Shown here piece by piece: positions 10,271-19,339 of a stretch of DNA of 48,507 nt. The notes under the pieces are model-generated. The model was not told the origin of the DNA, did not search any database, and saw only the letters and a program-made list of their open reading frames with translations. The DNA is from Streptomyces huasconensis (GTDB lineage: Bacteria > Actinomycetota > Actinomycetes > Streptomycetales > Streptomycetaceae), in the NCBI GenBank assembly GCA_004010275.1, contig RBWT01000041.1, forward strand, positions 1 to 48,507, read 5' to 3'. Made by a program: the position numbers and the translations under genes. Position 1 is the first letter of the stretch, and every line of letters starts with the position of its first letter.

Positions 10271-10865
10271 TCATCCGCCGCCGGAGTTCGGCGATCGGCC
10301 GGTACCGGCGCGGCCTCGGCGTAGCGGCGCGCGACGAGGCGGGCGAGACGCGGGTGGTCGGCCAGGGGGGCGGTGACCGCCCAGGCGCGGGTGTGGGGGA
10401 GGACGCGGGTGAATCTGCCGGGTGCCAACAGGTGGGTGACCACGGCGACGCGCTGGAAGCCGTCGCCGTGCAACCGCCGTACCGCCGCGTGCACGGAGGG
10501 CGGGGACTTGGCGCAATAGGCGGTCAGGACCGGCACCGGGCCGCGACCACTCGTCGAGCTGGGCGAGGAGGTCGCGGGCCGCGGCCAGGGCGCCGTCGTT
10601 GCCGCCGGGGCGGGTGGAGCCCGCGGAGGCCAGCACCACCGCGTCGGCCCGGCCGCCGGCCGCGCGTTCCGCCTCCCGCAGGCGTTCCGTGCAGGGCGCG
10701 CGCGATCTCCTCGTCGACCCCCCCAGCCCGGGCGCGAGCACACAGTCCCGGTCGCCGACGAGGGCGGGGATGTCGACGGTGCGGTGGTAGCCGTCGCCGA
10801 GGAGGAGGGGGACCAGCACCGCGCCCGGACCCGCCGCGTCCAGTGCCTGCGGCAGGGACGGTTGC
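10271..10865 (-). pseudogene. Sirohydrochlorin chelatase-like (CbiX/SirB) protein, 5'-truncated and frameshifted
   Basis: The readable start, PSLPQALDAAGPGAVLVPLL, then LGDGYHRTVDIPALVGDRD, matches the middle of CbiX/SirB chelatases, which insert Co or Fe into sirohydrochlorin. About 45 residues that should precede it, including the first metal-binding histidine region (VAHGT), are absent. Later blocks appear in other frames: DAVVLASAGSTRPGGNDGAL near 10600, then TAYCAKSPPSVHAAVRRLH and RVAVVTHLLAPGRF near 10480-10420. A TGA at 10271 or 10246 ends it, depending on the frame. The 5' truncation argues for a true remnant rather than read error alone. Confidence 0.7.
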
Positions 10866-10945
10866 CGGGGTGAGGCGGGGAGGGGGTGGGGGCGTGCGGG
10901 TTGTTGGTCGGGCTGCGGGTGTGTGGCTGGGCGCGCAGTTCCCCG

Positions 10946-10961
10946 CGCCCCTGACGGGGCG
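10946..10961. terminator. Short GC-rich hairpin (CGCCCC-TGAC-GGGGCG)
   Basis: A perfect 6-bp G/C stem with a 4-base loop lies just beyond the stop codon of the GNAT gene at 10977. It resembles the small hairpin repeats often found between genes in streptomycete chromosomes. Confidence 0.5.
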
Positions 10962-10976
10962 GGAGTCGGGGCAAGG

Positions 10977-11480
10977 TCAGGGGAGGTCGCGGCTGTAGCG
11001 GATCTCCGGGACGGGTACGTCCTCCACCGTCTGGGGGTCGACGGCACCGTCCGGGGCGAAGCCGAAGCGTTCGTAGAAGCGGCGGGCTCGGGTGTTGCCC
11101 TCCACTGCCCACAGGCGCATGCGGGGGCGACCCGCGGCCGTGCAGCGGGCCACGCACTCCAGGAGCAGCGCGCGGCCCACGCCCGTGGAGTACTGCTCCG
11201 GATGCGCGTACAGCTCCGCCTCGCCCGGTGGAACATCGCTGTCGCACGCGGGACCGAAGCACGCCCAGCCGACCGCCCAGGCCCGCGCGCTCGGCGATCA
11301 GGTCCACGTCCCGGCATGGCCTTGCGCGAGCCGTTCGCGCAGCTGCCGCGTGCCCTCCGCGACATCGAGGCCGTCCAGGAACGCCTGCGGCATCAGCCCG
11401 GCGTACGCGCTGCGCCACCCCAGGACGCGCAGTTCGGCCACGGTCGCGCAGTCGGCGTCGGTCATCTCCCGTATGCGCAT
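10977..11480 (-). CDS. GNAT-family N-acetyltransferase (frameshifted)
   Basis: The ATG at 11480 opens MRIREMTDADCATVAELRVL and SAYAGLMPQAFLDGLD, a standard GNAT N-terminus. Near 11300 the frame changes; the repaired reading gives AVGWACFGPACDSDVPPGEA and ELYAHPEQYSTGVG. A further shift leads into GRALLLECVARCTAAG, the acetyl-CoA-binding region, and WAVEGNTRARRFYERFGF, the hallmark C-terminal GNAT motif, ending at 10977. Length after repair is about 167 residues, normal for the family. It transfers acetyl from acetyl-CoA to an amine; the substrate is unknown. Confidence 0.8.
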
Positions 11481-11559
11481 GTCCGGAGGGTACTGGGGGG
11501 TGGCCGAGAGACGTGCCGGAGGGCAGCGGGATGGCTGGGCGGTTCGTAGACTGACGAAA

Positions 11560-12396
11560 ATGGGGGATCACACGGCCACCGGGATCGGTGCACGTCCGGC
11601 GCCCGTCTTGCGGGAGTACGTCGACTCGTACGTCGGCTTCGACCTCCGCGGGTCACCGACGGGGGTGCACTGCGGCCCCCCGAGCCGCGCGCTCACCGCG
11701 GTGATCAGCCTGTCAGATCCTCTGGAGGTGGCGGCGGGCGTTGACGACGGGTCACCGGTCACCCGGTTCACCGGCGTGGCCGGCGGCCTGATGCGCAGGT
11801 CCGTCGCGATTCACCACGACGGACGCCAGCAAGGGGTTCAGGTAGCGCTGACACCGCTCGGGGCCCGGGCCATTTACGGCATGCCGTCCGCCGAACTCGC
11901 CCACCGACTGGTCCCTCTGGACGAGCTTCTCGGAGCGCTTGCCGTCGAGTTGGCCGACCGGCTCCGCTCGGCGACGACATGGGCGGCGCGGTTCACCGCG
12001 CTGGACGAACTGCTCCTCCGAGCCGTCGGCCGTGGCGCCTGCGGCGACCATGCGCGTCAGGTGCGCCCCGAGGTGGTTGAGGCGTGGCGCCGCCTCGTCG
12101 CCGCGCGGGGCCGCGTCCAGGTCGGTGCGCTCGCCGCGGAACTCGGCTGGAGCCGTCGGTACCTCACCGAGCGGTTTCGCGGCGAGGTGGGCCTGTCCCC
12201 GAAGACCGCCGCCCGAGTCCTGCGCTTCGAGCACGCGCACGAACTGGCGGCGGTGCGGGACCCGCTCCCGTGGGGCGATGTGGCAACGATCACCGGCTAT
12301 GCCGACCAGGCCCATCTCGTCCGGGACTGGCGCGAGTTCACGGGCCGGACGCCGACGGCCTGGCGTCGCAGCGAAGTCCTCCTCGGAGCCGGGTGA
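11560..12396 (+). CDS. AraC-family transcriptional regulator
   Basis: An intact 278-residue protein from the ATG at 11560. The C-terminal two-HTH AraC domain is clear: VGALAAELGWSRRYLTERFR for the first helix-turn-helix, SPKTAARVLRFEHAHELA for the linker and VATITGYADQAHLVRDWREF for the second, ending in TGRTPTAW. The N-terminal half (about 1-160) resembles the ligand domain of streptomycete AraC regulators with a conserved PLGARAIYGMP segment. The start codon has no strong ribosome site. The cupin gene follows in the same direction 82 bp downstream and is the likely target. Confidence 0.9.
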   Translation: MGDHTATGIGARPAPVLREYVDSYVGFDLRGSPTGVHCGPPSRALTAVISLSDPLEVAAGVDDGSPVTRFTGVAGGLMRRSVAIHHDGRQQGVQVALTPLGARAIYGMPSAELAHRLVPLDELLGALAVELADRLRSATTWAARFTALDELLLRAVGRGACGDHARQVRPEVVEAWRRLVAARGRVQVGALAAELGWSRRYLTERFRGEVGLSPKTAARVLRFEHAHELAAVRDPLPWGDVATITGYADQAHLVRDWREFTGRTPTAWRRSEVLLGAG

Positions 12397-12478
12397 CCGC
12401 CAACCGCCCGCCCTTCACGTCGGTTTCTCTTCCCTTTTCTTCAAGACCGCCCGATCGCTGTCGTGGACGATCGTCGGC

Positions 12479-12949
12479 ATGAGACTCGTCAACCACGAAC
12501 GCGCTGCCATGGACCTGCGGACCACCCCCGTGCACCTCGGACTGGGATCGCGAGCGAAACCCATCGAGGGGTTCACCTGGGACCCGGAGGTGCTCCAGGC
12601 CTACAGCGCCGCCGTCGCGGCGGACGGCGCCGAGGGCCGGATAGTGGCGATCTTCGACGGCGACGGACCCGGCGACCACTGGGAGAGCCACCCTGCGGGC
12701 GACGAACTGGTCGTCTGCCTCAGCGGGTCCGTGACGGTCACCCGCGACCTCGACGGGGTGCCCGACCACGTTCGGCTCGGGCCGGGCGAGGCCACCATCA
12801 ACCCGGCCGGGGTATGGCATGCGGTCGACATGGAGGGGCCGACGTCCATCCTGGCCATCACCGCGTCCCTCGGCACCGACCACCGTCCTCGGACCGACCC
12901 CTGCCCGACCGAACGCGTCGGCACGCCCGGCCCGGAGGAAGCGCCGTGA
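12479..12949 (+). CDS. Small cupin-domain protein
   Basis: An intact 156-residue single-domain cupin. The core reads DGPGDHWESHPAGDELVVCL then SGSVTVTRDLDG, and the second motif is LGPGEATINPAGVWHAVD. The histidine and glutamate pattern of motif 1 (H..SHP..DE) is partial, and the motif 2 histidine (VWHAVD) is present. Metal binding is therefore possible but not certain. The protein has no signal or membrane segment. It lies downstream of the AraC regulator. Its TGA overlaps a GTG that opens the next, apparently broken, reading frame (GTGA overlap at 12946). Confidence 0.85.
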   Translation: MRLVNHERAAMDLRTTPVHLGLGSRAKPIEGFTWDPEVLQAYSAAVAADGAEGRIVAIFDGDGPGDHWESHPAGDELVVCLSGSVTVTRDLDGVPDHVRLGPGEATINPAGVWHAVDMEGPTSILAITASLGTDHRPRTDPCPTERVGTPGPEEAP

Positions 12950-13245
12950 GAACACGCAGCGGGTGCCTCGGCGACAGCCGTCACCCGCGCGTGGTTCGGC
13001 GCCGACTGCCTGGGCTTCCCGGACGACGCCCGCCACCCTCCCGGTGACGTGCGGCCTGCCCGGTCCGGCGGCAACGGCGACTTCGTCTCAACCTCTTGCG
13101 ACGCCTCGACACCGTCGTCACGGTGCCTCGGCGCCGTCTCCGCACGGCTGCGAGCGGAGACCGACGCGACGATCGGCCTGCTATCGAACGCCGGATCGAC
13201 GAACTGTGCCGAGCGGACCGCCGCCGCTTCCATACCGGGAGGTGA
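12946..13245 (+). pseudogene. Unidentified coupled reading frame, apparently frameshifted
   Basis: A GTG at 12946 overlaps the cupin stop, as in translationally coupled genes. That frame closes at about 13047. Protein-like stretches appear in other frames: TAVTRAWFGADCLGFPDDAR near 12975, then an Arg-rich segment, LNLLRRLDTVVTVPRRR near 13085 and RIDELCRADRRRFHTGR with a TGA near 13245. I recognise no family. From there to 13425 I see no gene. Confidence 0.3.
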
Positions 13246-13425
13246 CACCGCCAGTGGTCGTGGGCGTCCTCGGCCGGCACGCAGTGCTGCGCCGCCGGGT
13301 CGACACGGTCTCGCGGCGGCAAGGTCTCGCGCTCACGACCGACCCAGGTGGCACGGCTGCGGGCCCCTTCACCGGCAGCCCGGCACCACCCAGCTGCCGC
13401 CCCGCCTCATCGCCCGCCGCACCCC

Positions 13426-13824
13426 CTACTCACCCACCACCGCGAACGCCTCGATCTCCATGAGGAATTCGGGGCCGACCAGCGAGGCGACCTGTACCGC
13501 CGAGGACGCGGGGAGCCGGTCGGGGGCGAGGAAAGCGTCGCGGGCCGCGCGGACGGCCCGCATGTGTGCCATGTCCGTGACGAAGTACGTCAGCTTCACC
13601 ACGTCGTCGAAGGTGGCGCCCGCCGCCGCGAGACAGCGCCGCAGGTTCTCGAACACCTGCCGGGCCTGCGCCGCCGCGTCACCCTCGCCGACCAGCTCGC
13701 CGTCCTCGTCCAGCGCCAACTGGCCGGAGACCGCTATGAAGCGGCCCGTTCCCATGACGACGTGCGTGTACGCGGTGGCGGGGGCGACGCCCTCGGGGGC
13801 GCTGATGCGGGTCAGTCGGCTCAT
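13426..13824 (-). CDS. RidA/YjgF-family protein lacking the catalytic arginine
   Basis: An intact 132-residue Rid-family protein (trimeric chorismate-mutase-like fold). Recognisable parts are GRFIAVSGQLALDEDGELVG, QARQVFENLRRCLAAAG and FDDVVKLTYFVTD, with EFLMEIEAFAVV at the end. Classical RidA enzymes deaminate reactive enamines and imines and need an Arg in a PARS motif. Here the motif is PASS (105-108), with Ser107 in that position. It therefore probably belongs to another Rid subgroup and may not be a deaminase. The ATG at 13822-13824 overlaps the stop of the upstream hydrolase by four bases, so the two are probably co-translated. Confidence 0.9.
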   Translation of the reverse strand: MSRLTRISAPEGVAPATAYTHVVMGTGRFIAVSGQLALDEDGELVGEGDAAAQARQVFENLRRCLAAAGATFDDVVKLTYFVTDMAHMRAVRAARDAFLAPDRLPASSAVQVASLVGPEFLMEIEAFAVVGE

Positions 13825-15413
13825 GTCCCCATGGTGGACCACGGCACTGACAACGCCCCGCGTCCGGGGGTGCCTTGACGGGCGCGCGACGGCTGCGGGT
13901 CGGGCAGCGCCGCGCACTCCGCGTCCACCTCACCACCGCCGCCGCCGGGCACCTCACCGGTCGCGAGGTACGCCGCCAAGTGCCGGTCCAGGCAGGCGTT
14001 CCCGCGCAGTGTGACGCCGTGGTTGCCGCCTCCCCGCTCGACCACCAGGCGCGAGTCGCCCAGCTTGCGGTGCAGGGCGACGGCGCCCTCGTACGGAGTG
14101 GCCGGGTCGTCGGTCGCCTGGAAGAGCAGGACCGGTCCCAGCGCGGAGGTGGAGACGTCCGGCGGGCTCAGGTGGCGCGTCGGCCAGAACGCGCACGGAG
14201 CGTTGTACCAGGTGTTGTTCCAGGTGGAGAACGGTGCCTTCGCGTGCACCCGCTCGCTGTCCTCGCGCCAGGTGCGCCAGTCGCGCGGCCATTGCGCGTC
14301 CCGGCACTGCACGGCCGTGTACACGCTGTAGCTGTTCTCACCCGCCGGGCCGCTCGCGCCGAAGGTCTCGTACGCCTTCAGGAGCGGGCCGGTGTCCTTG
14401 TCGTTCACGTACGCCGCGAAGGCCTTCGCCAGGTGCGGCCAGTAGCGGTTGGTGTAGCCGCCGGGGATGAACGTGTCCTCCAGTTCGGCGGCGCCCACCT
14501 TGCCGCCGGCGGGCCGCTCGGCCAGGGCTCGCCGCATCGCGTACCACTGGGCCTCGACCTTCGCCGGGTCCCTGCCAAGGCCGTACGCGGAGTCGTGCCG
14601 GGCGATCCAGGCCAGCAGGGTCTGGTGACGGGCGTCGAAGGCGAGGTTCTGCCGGAGGTTGGCGGCGTACCAGACGCCCGTCGGATTGACCACGGAGTCG
14701 AGTGCCATGCGGCGCACGCGGTGCGGGTGGAGCTTGGCGTATACGGCGCCCAGGTACGTGCCGTACGAGTAGCCGAGGTAGCTCAGGCGCGGCGCGCCGA
14801 GGGCCGCGCGGATGGCGTCCAGGTCCCGGGCCGTGCTCACGGTGTCGATGAACGGCAGGAGGGCCGCGTACTTCGAGGCGCACGCCCGGGCGAAGGCCCG
14901 CGCCCGGTCGAGGTTGGCCCGCTCCAGGGCGGGTGTGACCGGGACGCTGGCCGGCCGCACCGGGGCGGAGTGCCCTGGGCGGCAGTTGAGGGCGGGCTCG
15001 CTCTTCCCGACGCCGCGCGGGTCGAAGCCGATGACGTCGTACTGCGCGGCCACCTCCTTGGGGAGGGCCTTCGCCACGGTCCCGGCCATGGTCAGCCCGC
15101 TGCCGCCCGGGCCGCCGGGGTTCACCAGCAGCGGCCCCTGGAACGTCTTCGCGGTGTGCGGGACGCGCGACAGGGCGAGGGTGAGCTGTTCGCCCCCGGG
15201 CGACCGGTGGTCGAGCGGGACCTTCAACGACGCGCACTGGAGCGCCGGGTGGGCTTTCGTGGCGCACTGCTTCCACGCGAGCGGGGCCGCTGGGGCGGTC
15301 TGCGCGGTGCGCGGGGCGGGCACCGGGCTCACCGCGGGCGCGAGCCCGGCGGCCGGTACGGCCGCTCCGGTCAGCGCGGCGAGGGAGCAGAGGGCGACGG
15401 CGCGTTTCTTCAT
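13821..15413 (-). CDS. Secreted alpha/beta-hydrolase, tripeptidyl aminopeptidase family
   Basis: An intact 530-residue exported serine hydrolase of the SlpD/SlpE/Tap type found in Streptomyces. It has a signal peptide (MKKRAVALCSLAALTGAAV, then an Ala/Pro region), the oxyanion segment NPGGPGGSG (98-106), the nucleophile GYSYGT with Ser216, a C-terminal TAP-like domain with FQATDDPATPYEGAV for the acid, and GGGNHGVTL for the histidine. Family role: removal of N-terminal peptides from proteins outside the cell. The ATG at 15413 follows GGGAAG. The last ~20 residues are unusual and the stop overlaps the RidA-like start (ATGA), which may reflect real coupling or a late frameshift. Confidence 0.92.
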   Translation of the reverse strand: MKKRAVALCSLAALTGAAVPAAGLAPAVSPVPAPRTAQTAPAAPLAWKQCATKAHPALQCASLKVPLDHRSPGGEQLTLALSRVPHTAKTFQGPLLVNPGGPGGSGLTMAGTVAKALPKEVAAQYDVIGFDPRGVGKSEPALNCRPGHSAPVRPASVPVTPALERANLDRARAFARACASKYAALLPFIDTVSTARDLDAIRAALGAPRLSYLGYSYGTYLGAVYAKLHPHRVRRMALDSVVNPTGVWYAANLRQNLAFDARHQTLLAWIARHDSAYGLGRDPAKVEAQWYAMRRALAERPAGGKVGAAELEDTFIPGGYTNRYWPHLAKAFAAYVNDKDTGPLLKAYETFGASGPAGENSYSVYTAVQCRDAQWPRDWRTWREDSERVHAKAPFSTWNNTWYNAPCAFWPTRHLSPPDVSTSALGPVLLFQATDDPATPYEGAVALHRKLGDSRLVVERGGGNHGVTLRGNACLDRHLAAYLATGEVPGGGGGEVDAECAALPDPQPSRARQGTPGRGALSVPWSTMGT

Positions 15414-15555
15414 CGGGCTTCCCGGGGCGGAGGGGGCGGGGCCGCGTACGCCACGGCCTCGGGCGCATCGTCCCGGAAACCGCCGCCCGAAGCGGCTGTT
15501 CTGTCACCGCGTTACCTGAAAGGAGCAGGGCGCGGTCCGCCAAAGGGGGATGGCC

Positions 15556-15770
15556 CTACAGGAGCGTGAGCTGGGTGGGGCCGGTGGCCGGCTCCGGTTC
15601 CTCGGGGAGCCGGATGCGACGCGCGGCACCCGCGCGCGTGGGGCCGATGCCGAACTCCTCGGCCAGCTCGTGCACGTGCCGGGTGATGCGGCGCTGGTAC
15701 CACTTCGGGGCGTAGGCCCCTTCCGCGTACAGCCGCTCGTACCGCCGCACCAGATGCGGATGGTGCTGCC
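15556..15770 (-). pseudogene. C-terminal remnant of a radical-SAM protein (Rv2578c-like)
   Basis: The segment VRRYERLYAEGAYAPKWYQR, then HVHELAEEFGIGPTRAG and a PTQLTLL end (stop near 15556), resembles the C-terminus of Rv2578c-type radical SAM proteins of actinomycetes. The catalytic N-terminal part with the CxxxCxxC cluster motif is absent: homology stops near 15770-15830, where the lasso cyclase fragment begins on the other strand. This junction probably marks a deletion or insertion boundary. Confidence 0.55.
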
Positions 15771-15849
15771 CTCGGCCGCGCGGGCACCCTCGAACACGCC
15801 GCGCAGGCCCTGGAGCGCGGTCCCCTCACGCCGAAGGCCACGGTGAGCG

Positions 15850-16431
15850 GCTGGTCGTGGTGCCGTCTTGGGGCGGGGCCTCCTGGTTCACCGGCTATGG
15901 CCGCCACCAGGTCGCCGCGCTGCTGCGGCAAGCCGCCCACGACACACAACCCTCGTACGCCGACGAGTTCGACCAGTGGGCCGCCCTGCGTTCGGTGGGC
16001 GCCGCCGCCCGCGGCTGGACCCCCTACGCGCACACCCTGGGCATCCGGCCGGTGTATCCATACCTGGACAACCAGGTGGTCCGCGCCGCGTTCGCCGTCC
16101 CGGCCCTGGCCCGGCGCGGGCTGGTGTCCTACAAGCCGCTGCTGCGCGAGTCGCTGCCACACCTGCCCCACTGGCTGACCTCTCGCCGCTCGAAGGGCTC
16201 CTTCACCGCCCAGCGCATCGCCGGGCTCGCCCGTCACCGGGCCCACCTCGACGAACTGATCACCTCCAGCCCGCTTGCGCAGGGCGGACTCGTCGACCCT
16301 GCGGCCGTCCGGTCGCGCTGGTGCAGGCAGCCCGGGGCCAGAGCGTCACGATGATCGCCGCCCTGCATCAGCTGATCGTGACATGCTGGTGGCTGACCGG
16401 CCAGACCAGCGAGCTGGAAGCGGCATGCTGA
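15850..16431 (+). pseudogene. Lasso-peptide cyclase (asparagine synthetase-like), C-terminal part only
   Basis: Readable from VVPSWGGASWFTGYGRHQVA through RSVGAAARGWTPYAHTLGI, RPVYPYLDNQVVRAAFAVPA and SYKPLLRESLPHLPHWLTSR. After a frameshift near 16310 it continues QAARGQSVTMIAALHQLI to a TGA at 16431. This is the C-terminal AsnB-like domain of lasso macrolactam synthetases, which adenylate an Asp/Glu side chain to close the ring. The N-terminal glutaminase-like part and the ATP-pyrophosphatase SGG(L/I)DS loop are missing, cut at about 15840. It cannot be functional as it stands. The stop overlaps the next start (16425) by 7 bp, as in lasso operons. Confidence 0.75.
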
Positions 16432-16725
16432 CCCCCGCGCCGCACATCCATCACGCCGCTTCCCCGCACGGCACGGCGGTGCTCGATGTCCAGGCGCGGG
16501 GCATGGCTGATGCTCGATACCGACGCCTCCCGTATCTGGCACGCCATCACCGTCCGCGGCGGTACGCCCGGCCTCGCCGACGAGATCGCCATCCCCGCTG
16601 GCCAGGACCCGCAGCAAGTCTGCGGCCAGATCGCCATGTTCGTCGACGAGCTGGTGGCCATCGGCGTCCTGGTCGACACCGACCGCCCCAAGCGTGCCCG
16701 CAGCAGGAGGTGGTGGCGCCGATGA
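16425..16725 (+). CDS. Lasso-peptide RRE protein (PqqD-like, B1), one frameshift
   Basis: The ATG at 16425 opens LTPAPHIHHAASPHGTAVLD. After a shift near 16498 it reads WLMLDTDASRIWHAITV, then PGLADEIAIPAGQDPQQVCG and FVDELVAIGVLVDTDRP. The beta-strands followed by 'LN..(A/S)..IW..L' and a final 'F...L...G(L/V)L' are the PqqD/RRE pattern; these proteins bind the leader peptide and hand it to the peptidase. Length is about 100 residues, slightly above the usual 80-90. The start overlaps the cyclase fragment and the end overlaps the next gene (ATGA at 16722). Confidence 0.75.
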
Positions 16726-17136
16726 CCGTCATGGTCCCGGCCGCCCGGCCCACTGCCCCGGCGCGTGACCGGCTGGTGGCCGCTATCGCGCGCGCCCTCT
16801 CCCTGGCCCTGAGCCGGTGCCCGCTGCGCTATCAGATCGCCGCTGTGCGGCTGCTGCGCCGACTGCCGTACGCGCGCCTCACCCGCTCAAAGCCCTCTAC
16901 ACGGCCATACAGGCAGTGATTCCCACCTGGTGGCCGGGTCGGATCGCGTGCATGGAAGTCAGTCTCGCCACCGTCATCGCCACTGCCCTCACCGGCCGCC
17001 AAGCCCATTGGGTGCTCGGGGCCCGCTTCTGCCCGACGTCGCACACGCCTGGGCCGAGGTACCCGAAGGCACGGTCGGACGCGACATCGGCGACGCCGTC
17101 GACCGGCCCTGGACGCCGGTCCTCACCGTGCCGTAG
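16722..17136 (+). CDS. Lasso-peptide leader peptidase (transglutaminase-like, B2), two frameshifts
   Basis: The ATG at 16722 overlaps the RRE stop. The reading runs DRLVAAIARALSLALSRCPL, LLRRLPYARLT, shifts near 16885 to KALYTAIQAVIPTWWPGR, then IACMEVSLATVIATALTGRQ and HWVLGARF, and shifts again near 17030 to PDVAHAWAEVPEG and PWTPVLTVP with a TAG at 17136. The W.GR.AC.E.SLA block with the catalytic cysteine and the HAW block with the catalytic histidine are the hallmarks of lasso B proteases. Length (about 138) suits a stand-alone B2 protein. Confidence 0.75.
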
Positions 17137-17194
17137 ATAGGACAGGCTGTTGTGATCCAGGGCCGGCGTGAGCTTCCCGCCCCGGATCACGGCC

Positions 17195-17210
17195 TCACTC
17201 GAACGAGTGA
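17195..17210. promoter_or_regulatory. Perfect palindrome between lasso peptidase and exporter
   Basis: TCACTCG-AA-CGAGTGA, a perfect 7+7 inverted repeat, lies in the 171-bp gap between the B2 stop and the ABC transporter start. It could be a repressor operator or a short RNA hairpin. The gap holds no recognisable lasso precursor. Confidence 0.4.
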
Positions 17211-17307
17211 AAATCAGGCGCCGCCCCTGACCGAAAGGCGGGCGAACAGGGGCGATGCGCCGCATGCGGAGCAATCCCATTGTCCGCCCGCCTGGCCCGG
17301 CTCCCTT

Positions 17308-19200
17308 ATGGGGAGCGTGAGTTCTTCCCTATCCCCTTCGCCCGCCACCGCGGCAGCGGGCCAGCCGCCGGCCATGCGCCTGGCCTGCGACCGGCACTTC
17401 GAGACGAGCGTCAACCTGTCCACTTGGGCGATAGCCTGCCGCTTGTCGTCCACCCTCGCCCAGGCCGTCCGGCTCGGCTGGCGCACCGACCGCTGCGCCA
17501 TCCTGGCCCTGCTCACCTGCCAGATCACAGCCGTCGCGCTCACCACCACGGCGCTCGCGGCAACTACCCGCGTGCTGGCCGCCATGTTCACCCAAGACGA
17601 CATCGTCACCGGTCTGCGCAACAACACGACCGCCGTAGTAGTGCTCGCCGTCGCCGCGTCGGGCCACTACCTGCTGGATGCCGCCGCCCGCGCGTTTGCT
17701 GTCCGGCTCGCGCCGAAGGCCGTACGCGAGGCCGACCTCAAGGTCATCACCGCCGCCACCGCCGCCGAGCTGGTGGCATACGAGGACCCCGGCTTCGAGG
17801 ACGCCCACGCCGCGGCCTGCGACGGCGCCGACAAAACAGGCGAACTCATCCTCGACGTCCAGCTCCTCACCGCCGCCGCGGCCCAGATGGCCGCCGCGGC
17901 CGTCGTCACCGTCCTGCACCCGGTGATGCTCCCCCTCCTGGTCTGCTCCGTGATCCCCTGTGCGTGGGGCGCCGTACGCGCAGCGCGGATCGAACACGCA
18001 GCCCACCACCGCAACCCCGCCGACTCCCGCCTGCGCAACGTCTTCCGCTCCTACACCACCGAGCGGAACACCGCCGACGAGGTCCGCTCCGACACCATGG
18101 CCGCCTTTCTGATCCGCCAGTACCGCATCACTCCGGCCGCCTGGAGGCCGAACACCTCAAGGCGAACCAGCAGACACTGGTGGTGCAGGGGATCGGCGAC
18201 GCGCTCACCGCTGTCGGCACCGCCGCGACCTGGGGCGTACTCGTACTGCTCGTGGCCAGCGGCCGCATGGGGCTGGCGGCGACGGGGACGGCTGCCCTCG
18301 CGGTGCGGATCTCCGGCGCCGCGCTCACGACGACGGTCCGGGCAGGGGCCCGGTTGTTCCGCACCTCGCTGTCCCTGGACGACTGGTCCCGGTTCCTGGC
18401 GGTGGCCAAGCCGTGGGCAGCCCGCCGCGGTTCGGCTCAAGTCGCCGAAGACGGACCGCAGGTGATCACCGCCACCGATGTCTCCTTCACCTACCCCGGC
18501 GCGGACCGGCCGGCGCTCGAAGACGTCACCCTGCACCTCAAGCGCGGTGAAGTCATCGCCCTGGTCGGCGAGAACGGCGCTGGCAAAAGCACCCTCTCCC
18601 GGGTGCTGACCGGCCTCTTCCTCCCCACCACGGGCTCCGTACGGTGGGGCAGAGTGGACCTGGCGGGCGCCGACCCGGCCCAGGTCCTGTCCAACGTGGC
18701 CCTCGTCCCGCAGCACTACACCCGCTGGCCGCTCGCCGCCCGCGAAAACATCACCCTCGGCCAACCCCGCCCCACAGGCGACACCGCCGTACACGCCGCA
18801 GCCGAGGCAGCCGGCGCCGACAGCGTCATCGCCAACCTGCCACACGGGCTGGACACCTCCCTGGCCCGCTCCTGGTGGGGCGGGCACGACCTGTCCGGCG
18901 GGCAGTGGCAGCGCATCGCAGTCGCCCGCGCCTTCCACCGCGACGCCCCCATACTCGTGAGAGCCGACCGCCGCGCTCGATGCCCGAGCCGAGCACCGGA
19001 TTTACATGCGGCTCAGGGCACTCGCCGCGGGGCGGGCTACCGTCTTCATTACCCACCGCCTGGCCAACACCCGGCTCGCCGACCGCATCATCGTCCTCGA
19101 CCAGGGCCGCATCACCGAGAGCGGTACCTACCAGGAACTGGTCAATCAAGGCGGTGCCTTCTGCGAAATGCTGCAGCCTCAGGAAGCCCGGGGCGCCTGA
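17308..19200 (+). pseudogene. Lasso-peptide ABC exporter with internal disruptions
   Basis: A half-size ABC exporter of about 630 residues: transmembrane domain first (ILALLTCQITAVALTTTALA, several more helices), nucleotide-binding domain last. The NBD has Walker A GENGAGKST, Q-loop ALVPQHY, signature DLSGGQWQRIAVARA and H-loop FITHRLAN. It is split near 18135 (shift into GRLEAEHLKANQQTLVVQ). Near 18958 the Walker B region reads ILV then, after an apparent loss of about five bases, EPTAALDARAEHR, so the Walker B aspartate codon is missing. In lasso systems this protein exports the mature peptide and gives self-immunity. Missing bases in the catalytic core point to genuine inactivation, or to a local assembly error. 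Confidence 0.75.
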
Positions 19201-19339
19201 GTGCGCCCCCCAAGACCCAGGCATCTTCATCACGCCCCGCCGACCATGTGGTCGCCGCTGCGAAGGGACCGGCAGTTCCGGGGTAGAGGAATCTATTGCG
19301 TGGAGTCCGATCGCCAGGTTGCCTACACGCCTCATACAG

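Noticed and set aside
17137..17307. Possible lasso precursor in the gap before the exporter
   Set aside because: A GTG frame is open, but it lacks the leader Thr, a core Gly/Ala start with Asp/Glu at position 7-9, and runs into the exporter; no acceptable precursor seen.
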